This document shows positions 1-8,311 of a stretch of DNA of 57,651 nt, one piece after another. The DNA is from Chitinophagales bacterium (GTDB lineage: Bacteria; Bacteroidota; Bacteroidia; Chitinophagales; CAIODY01). Position 1 is the first letter of the stretch; the number at the start of each line of letters is the position of its first letter. The notes under the pieces are model-generated. The model saw nothing but the letters and a program-made list of their open reading frames with translations, was not told the DNA's origin and ran no database searches. The stretch spans positions 1 through 57,651 of the forward strand of contig CANGEV010000015.1 of assembly GCA_947452995.1 (NCBI GenBank), written 5' to 3'. Both the position numbers and the translations under genes were made by a program.

Positions 1-299
1 CGTGTCTTCCTGCGGAATCCACTCACTTTTATTTTTCTAGTGCTACTACAAGCTGCGCTTGCATCGCCCCAAAAAAACAAAAGTCCGTCAAACGACGGAC
101 TTGCTTATCAGAGTGATCCCGTTTGGATTAAAGTTCTTCCGGTATCGACGTGCAGTGGATTGCGCAAGTCCGTGTCTTCCTGCGGAATCCACTCACTTTT
201 ATTTTTCTAGTGCTACTACAAGCTGCGCTTGCATCGCCCCAAAAAAACAAAAGTCCGTCAAACGACGGACTTGCTTATCAGAGTGATCCCGTTTGGATT
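1..299. repeat. 170-bp-period direct repeat, two copies
   Basis: Positions 1-129 and 171-299 are identical over 129 bases, separated by 41 bases of other sequence (130-170). The second copy runs into the 3' half of the tRNA-Arg gene. The first copy therefore carries only the last 16 bases of that tRNA (114-129) together with a second copy of its terminator hairpin (81-102). The window opens inside the first copy, so more units may lie upstream. This looks like a tandem duplication at a tRNA end rather than an integrase scar, because the repeated part extends more than 100 bases beyond the tRNA and no integrase gene is present. Confidence 0.9.
241..272 (-). terminator. Rho-independent terminator of tRNA-Arg
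   Basis: A 9-bp perfect stem (251-259 with 264-272, 4-base loop) is followed on the minus strand by a T-rich tract (complement of 241-250). It lies 11 bases past the tRNA 3' end. An identical hairpin occurs in the duplicated copy at 81-102. Confidence 0.85.
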
Positions 300-357
300 C
301 GAACCAAAGGCCTACAGCTTAGAAGGCTGTCGCTCTATCCAACTGAGCTACGGGACC
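284..357 (-). tRNA. tRNA-Arg (anticodon TCT)
   Basis: The minus strand folds as a complete 74-base cloverleaf. The acceptor stem GGTCCCG pairs with CGGGATC (one G-T pair), the D stem is GCTC/GAGC, the anticodon stem ACAGC/GCTGT holds the loop CTTCTAA with anticodon TCT, and the T arm has the loop TTCGAAT. The discriminator base is A and no CCA is encoded. It reads AGA codons. A terminator follows directly. The last 16 bases are duplicated at 114-129 in the upstream repeat copy. Confidence 0.95.
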
Positions 358-424
358 AGCGCTTTTCTTTAGCGTGTGCAAAGGTACGCCTTTTCTCTTG
401 CTTACCCAAATACAAAGCTATTTC

Positions 425-766
425 TTAAACAGAAAAACTTGTCCCACAGCCACAAGTGCTGCTAGCATTCGGATTTCTAAACACAAAACCTCTGTCGTTC
501 AAACCCGATCCGAAATCTACTTCCATGCCTAATAAATACAACTCGTGCGACTTATTCATCACCAAATGAATACCGTCAATCTCGAAATGTTGATCGCCTT
601 CCTTCGCCTCGTCAAACTCCATTACATACGTCATTCCACTACATCCGCCTCCTTTCACGCCAACACGCAAAGGACGTGCAGCGCCATCTTTTTCTAACAA
701 ACGCTTTACTTCCGCAATCGCAGATGCACTCAATTTTACTGGGATACTATTCATTACTGCTTCCAT
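425..766 (-). CDS. A-type iron-sulfur carrier protein (IscA/ErpA/HesB family)
   Basis: This 113-residue protein matches the usual length of A-type carriers, which receive Fe-S clusters from the scaffold and pass them to apo-enzymes in the cytoplasm. The three invariant cysteines are visible: C42 in GGGCSGM, and C105 and C107 in the CGCG tail. The gene is monocistronic as far as can be seen and diverges from the porin gene. A -7 box TAAATTTG (788-795) lies 21 bases before the first ATG, which also has AGGAA just upstream, so I keep that start. An ATG at codon 5 is the alternative. IscA, ErpA and SufA cannot be told apart from sequence alone. An aconitase, a typical Fe-S client, is encoded elsewhere in the window. 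Confidence 0.93.
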   Translation of the reverse strand: MEAVMNSIPVKLSASAIAEVKRLLEKDGAARPLRVGVKGGGCSGMTYVMEFDEAKEGDQHFEIDGIHLVMNKSHELYLLGMEVDFGSGLNDRGFVFRNPNASSTCGCGTSFSV

Positions 767-787
767 TTCCTAAAAATTTTATTAGTA

Positions 788-795
788 CAAATTTA
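788..795 (-). promoter_or_regulatory. -7 promoter element of the A-type carrier gene
   Basis: The minus strand reads TAAATTTG, an exact match to the Bacteroidota -7 consensus TAnnTTTG, 21 bases before the ATG at 766. No clear -33 TTTG is seen at the expected spacing. Confidence 0.5.
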
Positions 796-839
796 AGGGT
801 TCAAACGCATTTTCCCTCCTTTCTTTCGCTTTTGTGCTG

Positions 840-847
840 TACTTTCG
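840..847 (+). promoter_or_regulatory. -7-like element abutting the porin start codon
   Basis: TACTTTCG differs by one base from TAnnTTTG and ends 4 bases before the ATG at 852. If used, the transcript would be nearly leaderless. It also argues against the upstream in-frame GTG at 834, which would lie upstream of the transcription start. Confidence 0.45.
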
Positions 848-851
848 CATT

Positions 852-2798
852 ATGCTTCGTCTTAGCACCCTGCTTGGCCTTATAAGCCTCGCTTTCTTTG
901 CCCGAATTGCTTCCGCCCACACGCTTCCTAGCAGCGATAGCCTCGCCTATAGTGAAGCTAAACACCGAGCGCTCGACACCGTTCAGGTAATCCAATACTT
1001 CCTCGACGATAGCAAAATGGGCGCCTTTTATACCACCAGCCCAGATACCACGCTGCAACGCTTTCAGTTCAACCAGCCCCATCAAAAGTCCATCCCCGCC
1101 TGGTTTATGCAAACTATGCTAACCGGCGCCGTTGGCTCCGCTGTCCTCAACCCCGACGACCCCTTCATCTACCATTCCATGGGCTTCAACCTCGGTCGCG
1201 ATCGCGCTTATCAAACTTATCGCCTCTTACCTGAAGAAACGCCTATCTATCGGACACACCGTGCCTATTCCAACTTGTCCTATGCCATGGGCTCGAATGC
1301 TGAAGTTATGATCGATATCTTGCATGCACAACAGCTCGGTAAAAAATTCTACGGACAGCTACAGTTTCGTAACTACGGCTCCGAAGGAGCTTATACCTTC
1401 CAAAAGACCGCACACAAAAACGCACATGCCTTCCTGGAATATAAAGTAAAAGACAATTACCGTATCAGCGGCGGCTTGCTTATCAACGACTCCCGCTTGC
1501 AAGAAAATGGGGGGACCTTCAACGACTCTGTCTTCCTGCAAAACTATATCGACAAAAACGTCGTCCCCGTGCGCCGTAACGCTACTCAAACTTTCAAAGA
1601 CGAAATCTATTATTTCAACCAAACATACCGTCCGAAAAACACTTCCAAGCACTGGTATATGCAACATCATTTCCGTAGTAGCTCGCAATACCAACATTAT
1701 TCAGATAAAAAATTCGACTCGCTCAATTATCCTTTCGCACAGCTCTCTTTAGCCGAAGGTGATTCCTTAGTCTTCAATGCAGTAATGCATAACTATTCGA
1801 ACGAATTGAATTGGTATCGCAACAGCTTTAGCGATTCAACACGCAATCATCCTTTCAAATTCAAATTCGGTCTCCGTCACGAATATATCCTCGCAAAGCT
1901 TGCTCAACAAAGTCCTTTCTGGAACCAATTCGAAGCGCATGCCTATATCGAGAAAGACTATAATTTCAAGAAAAAATATTGGACGAGCTGGTTTCTAGAA
2001 AACACCTATTATCTCAGCGGATATAATCAAGGCAACTATTCCGTTCGTGCGAGCTTCAACCAGTCGATTCGCAAATTAGGTAGCTGGGTCAACTATAGTT
2101 TGCACGCCTATATCTATTCGCGCAGTGCTGATTTCTTACAACAATATGGTGCTGCTATCCCGAGCGGAAACAACCCAAGCATCGAATATCTTATTGCACT
2201 AGCACCTCTAAAAAATCAAGGACAGTACCTTGGAGCTACCCTGCATCTCGGTAGCAGAGACGCCTTCCGCCTTCGCGTGAAATACAATCTACTCCGCATC
2301 AACCAACTCGTTTACTTAGATAGCACTGCCCGCATCCATATGCTCAACAATACGACCATGCAACAGCGTTGGTCGATCGAAGGGATGTTCAAGCTTAATG
2401 GATGGCATTTGCAAACAGCGGTACGTTGGAACCGAGGTATGACATACCCGCTACAAATGCCGACCATGTCGAGCTATGCGAATTTGTATTATGAAAAACA
2501 TTATTTCAATAATGCTTTAGAAGCTCAAATTGGAATGGACGCTATCTATATGAAAGGTTTCTATACACCGACTTTTGAGCCATTATGGAACGACTTCAGC
2601 GCGCAAAATACGTGCCTATTTAACTATCAACCGAGTCTTGGATTTTTTATCAATGCACGAATCGAAGATGCGCGCATCTTCTTCCGTATCGATCAATTAT
2701 TGCAAGGGGTGAATGGAAAAGGAAATTATACGGGCTATGCATATCCGCAATATGATCGCGCATTTCACGTAGGTGTTAGTTGGCAATTTAAAGATTAG
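852..2798 (+). CDS. Putative outer-membrane porin (Bacteroidota Porin_10-like)
   Basis: The 648-residue protein starts with a signal peptide (hydrophobic core LSTLLGLISLAFFA, cleavage near ASA-HT). The rest is rich in alternating aromatic and polar residues with many short beta strands, and it ends in a strand finishing VSWQFKD, as expected for a large outer-membrane beta-barrel. The overall pattern, including the dense Y/W/N content, resembles the poorly characterised putative porin family of Bacteroidota; its substrate is unknown. I chose the ATG at 852 over the GTG at 834 because it begins the signal peptide and because a -7-like box sits at 840-847. It precedes the menaquinone methyltransferase gene by 12 bases and may be co-transcribed with it. 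Confidence 0.75.
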   Translation: MLRLSTLLGLISLAFFARIASAHTLPSSDSLAYSEAKHRALDTVQVIQYFLDDSKMGAFYTTSPDTTLQRFQFNQPHQKSIPAWFMQTMLTGAVGSAVLNPDDPFIYHSMGFNLGRDRAYQTYRLLPEETPIYRTHRAYSNLSYAMGSNAEVMIDILHAQQLGKKFYGQLQFRNYGSEGAYTFQKTAHKNAHAFLEYKVKDNYRISGGLLINDSRLQENGGTFNDSVFLQNYIDKNVVPVRRNATQTFKDEIYYFNQTYRPKNTSKHWYMQHHFRSSSQYQHYSDKKFDSLNYPFAQLSLAEGDSLVFNAVMHNYSNELNWYRNSFSDSTRNHPFKFKFGLRHEYILAKLAQQSPFWNQFEAHAYIEKDYNFKKKYWTSWFLENTYYLSGYNQGNYSVRASFNQSIRKLGSWVNYSLHAYIYSRSADFLQQYGAAIPSGNNPSIEYLIALAPLKNQGQYLGATLHLGSRDAFRLRVKYNLLRINQLVYLDSTARIHMLNNTTMQQRWSIEGMFKLNGWHLQTAVRWNRGMTYPLQMPTMSSYANLYYEKHYFNNALEAQIGMDAIYMKGFYTPTFEPLWNDFSAQNTCLFNYQPSLGFFINARIEDARIFFRIDQLLQGVNGKGNYTGYAYPQYDRAFHVGVSWQFKD

Positions 2799-2810
2799 TA
2801 CTTTTACAAA

Positions 2811-3530
2811 ATGGCTGTTGTCCCTTATCAAAATAAAAACGGAGGAAAGAAAGATCAAGTACGCGATATGTTCAATAATATCTCGCACCGTTACGATTTT
2901 CTAAATCGAGTACTCTCTTTCGGCATCGACATATACTGGCGTCGTAGAGCGATTCGTGAGCTAAAACGCGATCATCCAAAACAAATCTTGGACATGGCTA
3001 CCGGCACCGGCGACTTCGCCATCGCTTGCCTGGCTGCTAATCCAGATAGGGTAGTGGGTGTCGATCTCTCGCCGGGAATGCTTTCTTATGGGAAGAAGAA
3101 AATGGAGGCGAAAGGACTTACCGATAAAATTCAAATGTTAGAAGGTGATGCGGAAAAAATCCTTTTCCCAGACGCTACCTTCGACGCGATAACCGTAGCC
3201 TTTGGCGTGCGCAACTTCGAAAATTTATTACAAGGATTACAAGAGATGAATCGTGTATTGAAACCCGGTGGCAAATTAATCGTATTAGAATTCTCACAGC
3301 CCAAGCCTTGGTTTGCGGCCTTCTATAACCTCTACTTCAAGCATATCTTGCCGCGTGTTGGGAAGATTTTCTCTAAAGACTTCGCCGCCTACAACTATTT
3401 GTATGAGTCGGTGCAAGCCTTTCCTTCCGGAGACGCGTTTCTCAAGGTGATGGACGAAGCTACGTTTAAAGAGCGCAAACAAATTCCGCTTACCTTCGGA
3501 GTTTGTAGCATTTATATTGGTAAAAAGTAA
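2811..3530 (+). CDS. ubiE: Demethylmenaquinone methyltransferase (UbiE/MenG)
   Basis: This 239-residue enzyme methylates demethylmenaquinone with S-adenosylmethionine in the last step of menaquinone synthesis. The class I methyltransferase fold is evident from motif I, DMATGTGDF at residues 61-69, the acidic residue of VVGVDLS, and the UbiE signature RVLKPGGKLIVLEFS. The N-terminal RYDFLNRVLSFGID segment matches the other family signature. The menG name is equally apt, because Bacteroidota use menaquinone. It lies immediately upstream of porT, an arrangement conserved across many Bacteroidota. Confidence 0.96.
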   Translation: MAVVPYQNKNGGKKDQVRDMFNNISHRYDFLNRVLSFGIDIYWRRRAIRELKRDHPKQILDMATGTGDFAIACLAANPDRVVGVDLSPGMLSYGKKKMEAKGLTDKIQMLEGDAEKILFPDATFDAITVAFGVRNFENLLQGLQEMNRVLKPGGKLIVLEFSQPKPWFAAFYNLYFKHILPRVGKIFSKDFAAYNYLYESVQAFPSGDAFLKVMDEATFKERKQIPLTFGVCSIYIGKK

Positions 3531-3531
3531 T

Positions 3532-4236
3532 ATGAAAAAGTCGTTTTTTTTCTGCTTGAATTTGTTTTTTCTGCTACTGTTTAGCGGAGCAAAAGCGCAA
3601 TTCAACCAGCTTGATCACGATCGTAAGCAGTATTATTTCGGCATTAATGGAGGCGTGAACAATTCTCGCTTTCGATATTTTCCCGCTAAAGATTTTATCA
3701 CCAATGATACCGTCTTGCAAATGACCACCACGTCCGGTATCGGAGCGCATATTGGCTTACTTTTTAATTATCGCTTAACAAAACGCTTCGACGCACGTAT
3801 TTTACCGGCAATTGTTTTCGGCGAGAAGAACCTTCAGTTTCGTGTTCATGATTTTGGCTTGAAGAAGGATAGCATCGCACGTTTTAATATTCAGAATATT
3901 TATATCGATATTCCATTTCAATTTAAACTAAAATCCGACCGGGTATCAGACTTCCGCTTTTATATGTTAGGCGGCGGAAAGTACGCCTACGACCTTGCTT
4001 CGCTCTCCAAATCGCGTAAGGCCGATAAATTGATTCGCCTTACACCCAACGACTTCGCCCTAGAATTAGGCTTCGGCTTCGAATTTTATTTTCCTCTTTT
4101 TATCCTCGCGCCTGAAGTGAAAATTTCGCAAGGAATGATGAACGTCCTTTCGCCCGATAAAAATCTGATCTTCTCCCGCTCCCTCGATGCGTTGAAAAGC
4201 AGAACCATCACATTCTCCTTGTTGATTGAAGGCTAA
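3532..4236 (+). CDS. porT: PorT/SprT, type IX secretion outer-membrane protein
   Basis: The 234-residue protein has a signal peptide (MKKSFFFCLNLFFLLLF, cleavage near AKA-QF) followed by a compact beta-barrel of the outer-membrane protein type (YYFGINGGVNNS at the N-terminus, a final strand TITFSLLI). Its length, barrel pattern and position directly after ubiE match PorT/SprT, a component needed for type IX secretion and gliding. The start at 3532 directly precedes MKKS; an earlier in-frame ATG at 3517 overlaps ubiE and would add MVKSN before the signal peptide, so I reject it. gldF and gldG, also linked to this system, follow. Identity rests on synteny and overall pattern more than on a catalytic motif. 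Confidence 0.82.
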   Translation: MKKSFFFCLNLFFLLLFSGAKAQFNQLDHDRKQYYFGINGGVNNSRFRYFPAKDFITNDTVLQMTTTSGIGAHIGLLFNYRLTKRFDARILPAIVFGEKNLQFRVHDFGLKKDSIARFNIQNIYIDIPFQFKLKSDRVSDFRFYMLGGGKYAYDLASLSKSRKADKLIRLTPNDFALELGFGFEFYFPLFILAPEVKISQGMMNVLSPDKNLIFSRSLDALKSRTITFSLLIEG

Positions 4237-4281
4237 AGGAATCGTAGGAGTTTTGTATCTTAGACCATCTAATTTTTAAAA

Positions 4282-5013
4282 ATGTTTCCGCTCTATAAAA
4301 AAGAAATCGCGCAATTTTTTAGCTCTATCATGGGCTATGTCATTATTGCCGTATTCCTCGTATTCAACGGGCTTTTCGCCTGGCTCTTCCCAGACAGCTC
4401 CATCTTAGTCTATGGCTATGCTACCCTCGGTCCGCTTTTTGAAAACTCTCCTTTGATTCTTTTCTTTCTAATACCAGCCCTTACGATGCGCAGTATCGCA
4501 GAGGAAAAGCGCAACGGAACTTTAGAACTTTTGTATACCAAGCCGATGAATGATTTTCAAATCATCTGGGCGAAGTATCTTGCAGCTTTCTCGCTCTTTG
4601 TGCTTTGCTTACTTCCCACTGCTTTGTATTATTATACCATCTATCATCTCGCAAGTCCGGTTGGAAACGTCGATCATGGCGCGATGATAGGTTCTTATAT
4701 TGGCTTATTATTTTTAGGCGCATCTTATACCGCGATTGGTTTATTTGCTTCATCGATTACATCCAACCAAGTAGTAGCATTTATCGTAGCCGCGAGTCTT
4801 TCATTCTTGATGTATAAAGGCTTCGATTTAGTATCGCTCTTACCTGGTTTCTTTGGTAAATTAGATTATATCGTAATGCAGTTTGGAATCAACGCACATT
4901 ATATCGCAATGAGCTATGGCGTAATTGATACGCGTGATGCTTTGTATTTCGTTACCTTGATTGCCTTCTTCTTATTGCTTTCTTTAACCGCCTTACAGAG
5001 TCGCAAATGGTAA
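4282..5013 (+). CDS. gldF: GldF, gliding-motility ABC transporter permease
   Basis: The 243-residue protein has six predicted membrane helices, starting with a helix at about residues 14-35, and the ABC-2 type permease pattern: SIAEEKRNGTLELLYTKP marks the cytosolic coupling segment at about residues 72-89. In Flavobacterium johnsoniae GldF partners with GldG and the ATPase GldA, and mutants lose gliding. The next gene, gldG, overlaps it by 7 bases, so the two are translationally coupled. No gldA is present in the window. A -7-like box, TATCTTAG at 4256-4263, is one mismatch from consensus. Confidence 0.92.
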   Translation: MFPLYKKEIAQFFSSIMGYVIIAVFLVFNGLFAWLFPDSSILVYGYATLGPLFENSPLILFFLIPALTMRSIAEEKRNGTLELLYTKPMNDFQIIWAKYLAAFSLFVLCLLPTALYYYTIYHLASPVGNVDHGAMIGSYIGLLFLGASYTAIGLFASSITSNQVVAFIVAASLSFLMYKGFDLVSLLPGFFGKLDYIVMQFGINAHYIAMSYGVIDTRDALYFVTLIAFFLLLSLTALQSRKW

Positions 5014-6707
5014 ACAAAATGAATGCTCGTCGTCGCTCTTTGCAAAGGCTTTTCATCAGTCTTTTAGCCTTAGTGGCCTTAAATATCGCCGCACAATATT
5101 TTTTCTATCGCTTAGATTTAACAGCGGAGAAGCGTTATACTTTAACTAGCGCCACTATCGAAGATTTGAAAAAGTTGGATGATAATGTCTATATCAAATG
5201 CTATTTGAAAGGCGAATTTCCTGGCGGTTTTCGTCAGCTACAACGTAGCACTAAAGAGATGCTCGACGCCTTTGTAGGTGTGGCAGGAAAGAAAATTAAA
5301 TACGATTTCATCAACCCTTCAGAAGGTAATGCTACGCAGAAAGAAGAACTCCGTAAGCAACTGGAGAAAAAAGGAATCAACCCAATCAACCTCAATCTGC
5401 AAGGAGAAGACAACTATAAAGAACAGATCATTTATCCATGGTGCGTCATTAGCTATAAAGACATGGAATATCCGGTCTTTTTGTTGAATCAACAACTTGG
5501 AAAAAGCTCTAGTGAACAGCTGAACAATTCCGAAGCCTTGTTGGAATTTAATTTGATTCAAGGCATTCATCGTCTCACCAATAACAAGAATCGTAAAAAA
5601 ATTGCGATCTCTGAAGGCAACGGAGAAATGTCCGACCCACAGATGTATGATTTCATCCAGACCTTATCTCTTGATTATGATGTGGCACGTGCTAATATCA
5701 ATCAACTCCTTTTTATTCCGGATAAAGTAGATGCCTTGGTTATTCCAAAGCCTACTAAGCCTTTGAGTGAACAGACGAAGTTCAAGATTGATCAATATAT
5801 CATGCATGGCGGTAAGGTGTTATGGCTAATCGATCAGCTGGATGGCGATGTCGACAGTTTGAGAACGCGAAACGAATATATCGCTCCGGACTATGCGCTT
5901 AACCTCGACGATCAATTGTTCAGTTATGGCGTGCGTGTCAATCGCGCTTTATTGCAAGATAAGCTCTGTGCTCCGATACCTATGGTAACAGGCTACGATC
6001 AGGCAAGCAATCCCCGTACTAGCTTCTTCCCTTGGATGTATTTCCCTGTGATTATGCCTGATGGCACACATCCTATCGTGAAGAATATGGACGCTATTCT
6101 AACCCTCTTCCCGAACTTCATTGATACGGTAGGTGGAAAGGGAATTTTAAAAACAGTCTTATTACATAGCTCACCTGCTTCACGTGCTGTATTTAGTCCG
6201 GCCTTTGTAAGTTTACGCACTTTAAAGATGCAACCGCAAGCGAGCTATTTCACCAACCCGAACCGAGCGGTAGCTGTTTTGTTGGAAGGAAGCTTTACCT
6301 CTTTGTATGAAAGTCGTCTAGCGCCCGAAACGATGGGCTTGCTAGATTCTATGAACATAAAGTTTGTGCCGAAGAGTATGCCTAACAAGATGATTGTTGT
6401 GGCCGACGGTGATATTGTTAAAAATCCAGTTAATAAGAAAGGGGTCAATTATCCATGCGGTTATTATCCATTCACCAAAACAACCTTTGCCAATAAGACA
6501 TTCTTGTTGAATTGCGTGCAATACCTTACAGAAGGGGATGGTGTCATCGCGGCGCGCTCGAAAGAAATCAAGTTGCGTATCCTCGATCGTGAGAAGGTGC
6601 GTAATGAAAAGAATTTCTGGATATGGATGAATCTTGCTGTTCCAATTGCTTTATTGTTGCTTGTTGGATTTGTCATTACTGTTTGGCGAGAACGCCGCTA
6701 CAAGTAA
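5007..6707 (+). CDS. gldG: GldG, gliding-motility ABC transporter component
   Basis: The 566-residue protein has an N-terminal membrane helix (about residues 12-32, LFISLLALVALNIAAQYFF), a large extracytoplasmic domain beginning with the characteristic YRLDLTAEKRYTLT segment, and a C-terminal helix (MNLAVPIALLLLVGFVITVW) with a short basic tail. This is the GldG (ABC-2 accessory) architecture. The ATG at 5007 overlaps the end of gldF by 7 bases; an ATG four codons later (5019) is an alternative. Together with GldF it would form the membrane part of an ABC machine required for gliding in related bacteria. The convergent flippase gene begins only 5 bases past its stop codon. Confidence 0.94.
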   Translation: MVNKMNARRRSLQRLFISLLALVALNIAAQYFFYRLDLTAEKRYTLTSATIEDLKKLDDNVYIKCYLKGEFPGGFRQLQRSTKEMLDAFVGVAGKKIKYDFINPSEGNATQKEELRKQLEKKGINPINLNLQGEDNYKEQIIYPWCVISYKDMEYPVFLLNQQLGKSSSEQLNNSEALLEFNLIQGIHRLTNNKNRKKIAISEGNGEMSDPQMYDFIQTLSLDYDVARANINQLLFIPDKVDALVIPKPTKPLSEQTKFKIDQYIMHGGKVLWLIDQLDGDVDSLRTRNEYIAPDYALNLDDQLFSYGVRVNRALLQDKLCAPIPMVTGYDQASNPRTSFFPWMYFPVIMPDGTHPIVKNMDAILTLFPNFIDTVGGKGILKTVLLHSSPASRAVFSPAFVSLRTLKMQPQASYFTNPNRAVAVLLEGSFTSLYESRLAPETMGLLDSMNIKFVPKSMPNKMIVVADGDIVKNPVNKKGVNYPCGYYPFTKTTFANKTFLLNCVQYLTEGDGVIAARSKEIKLRILDREKVRNEKNFWIWMNLAVPIALLLLVGFVITVWRERRYK

Positions 6708-6712
6708 TCCCG

Positions 6713-8173
6713 CTACACGCGTTTTACAATAAGTAAACTCGTAGCGCAGCCTATTAGGAACAAGCTAATACAAGCCCATAGTCCGGCTCCGTGATACGCC
6801 CACATTCCGTGTGCACTGTAAACGCCTGCCACCAAGTAATGAACTAGACTGTATAAAATAATCCAAACGCCTAGTAACAATCCAATCTTCGCGATAGGAT
6901 ATGGAATCGGATAATTACGCTGCCCGAAGAAATAGGATACCAGCATCATAGAAGCATAACAAATAAGCGTAGCCCACGCACTCGCAACATAACCATATTG
7001 TGGGATGAAGGCGAAATTGATGAGCAAAGTAATCACGGCTCCGAAAATAGTAATATAACTGCCGGCCAATGTTTTATTGGTGAGCTTATACCAAATGCTG
7101 AGGTTATAGTAAATGCCTAGGCAAAGATTGGCTACTAAGAGGATAGGAACCACTTTCAACCCCACTCGATATTTTACGCCGATGAAGTATTGGAGTGTAT
7201 CCATGAAGAACAAAGTTCCAAACAAAATCACGAGGCAGAAAGCGACGAAAAAGTACATGACGCGAGCGTAGAGCTTAGGAGCATCCGCTTTGTCTGCATG
7301 TTGGAAGAAGAAAGGTTCGGCAGCCATTCTAAAGGCTTGAATAAAGAGCGTAATGATGATAGAAAGCTTATAGCAGGCGCCGTAGATGCCAATCTGCGTC
7401 TTCGCTTCCTGAACATCTGGAATCAAATAGTTAAGCAAGATACGATCGAACGTTTCATTGATCATACCCGCAAAGCCAATCACTATTAGTGGTAACGCAT
7501 AGGGAAGAAGCGTCTTTACTAAAGTCATTTCCGGCCAGCGTAAATGGCGAAGCAGCGTTGGAAGGAAGTAAATAAATACCAAAGCACTCGCCAAAAGATT
7601 ACTGATAAATACATAGCCGATGCCGATGCTTGGCTGATAGAGCTTCCCAAACCATTCCGGATGTTTTGGAGCCACCACGATCATCAAAAGTGTACTGCTT
7701 ATGTTTATTCCGATGCTTCCCAAACGAAGAAGAGCGTATTGCAGGGCCTTACCTTCGTAACGGAGACGGGCGAAGGGTAGGGTAGTAAGCGTATCAAAAA
7801 ATAAGATACCTATCATACAGGCCATCAAATACGGATATTGTTCGTAATGTAACTTCGTGTTGATAGTAGGCGTTAAAATGAAAAGGATGCTTGAAAAAAT
7901 CAAACTAGAGGCTAAAAGTAAACTGTTTCCCGTGGAATAAACCGGACCTTCATCTTGCTGCTTACAGAACCTAAAATAAGCCGTTTCCATGCCGTAGGTG
8001 AAAATTACGTTGAGGAAGCTGATATAAGCGTAAAACTCAGTGTTGATTCCAAAAGCTGCTGGCGCAAAGTAATTCGTAAGAATGGGCGTCAAGAGGTAGT
8101 TCAGCAAGCGCCCTACCATGCTGCTGAGGCCGTAAACGGCCGTCTGACCGACAAGTTTCTTGATTAAGCTCAC
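6713..8173 (-). CDS. Polysaccharide/oligosaccharide flippase (Wzx/MATE-like)
   Basis: The 486-residue protein is almost entirely hydrophobic, with about 14 helices, and starts MSLIKKLVGQTAVYGLSSM, the typical opening of the polysaccharide-synthase (Wzx/RfbX) branch of the MOP superfamily. These proteins flip lipid-linked oligosaccharides to the outer leaflet of the inner membrane. No other glycan gene is adjacent; glycosyltransferases occur elsewhere in the window. It is transcribed towards gldG, with just 5 bases between the two stop codons. The substrate cannot be inferred. Confidence 0.85.
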   Translation of the reverse strand: MSLIKKLVGQTAVYGLSSMVGRLLNYLLTPILTNYFAPAAFGINTEFYAYISFLNVIFTYGMETAYFRFCKQQDEGPVYSTGNSLLLASSLIFSSILFILTPTINTKLHYEQYPYLMACMIGILFFDTLTTLPFARLRYEGKALQYALLRLGSIGINISSTLLMIVVAPKHPEWFGKLYQPSIGIGYVFISNLLASALVFIYFLPTLLRHLRWPEMTLVKTLLPYALPLIVIGFAGMINETFDRILLNYLIPDVQEAKTQIGIYGACYKLSIIITLFIQAFRMAAEPFFFQHADKADAPKLYARVMYFFVAFCLVILFGTLFFMDTLQYFIGVKYRVGLKVVPILLVANLCLGIYYNLSIWYKLTNKTLAGSYITIFGAVITLLINFAFIPQYGYVASAWATLICYASMMLVSYFFGQRNYPIPYPIAKIGLLLGVWIILYSLVHYLVAGVYSAHGMWAYHGAGLWACISLFLIGCATSLLIVKRV

Positions 8174-8311
8174 AAGCTAAAGGTACTGCCTAAAATGAAA
8201 ATTAAAAGCAGGACTTTTACGTGGTGTACATAAAAGTGGGCATTGTTAAGAAATTTTAAATTCTAAAAAATCATTTTATTATATTCGTTTAACTAAAAAT
8301 CAAACGCACTT

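Noticed and set aside
114-129. Phage or island attachment site at tRNA-Arg
   Set aside because: The repeat covers more than the tRNA end and includes the terminator and downstream sequence, and no integrase is seen.
59-428. Two open frames of 75 and 92 codons over the tRNA and its repeat
   Set aside because: They are made of the duplicated non-coding sequence and the tRNA itself; no start context or family match.
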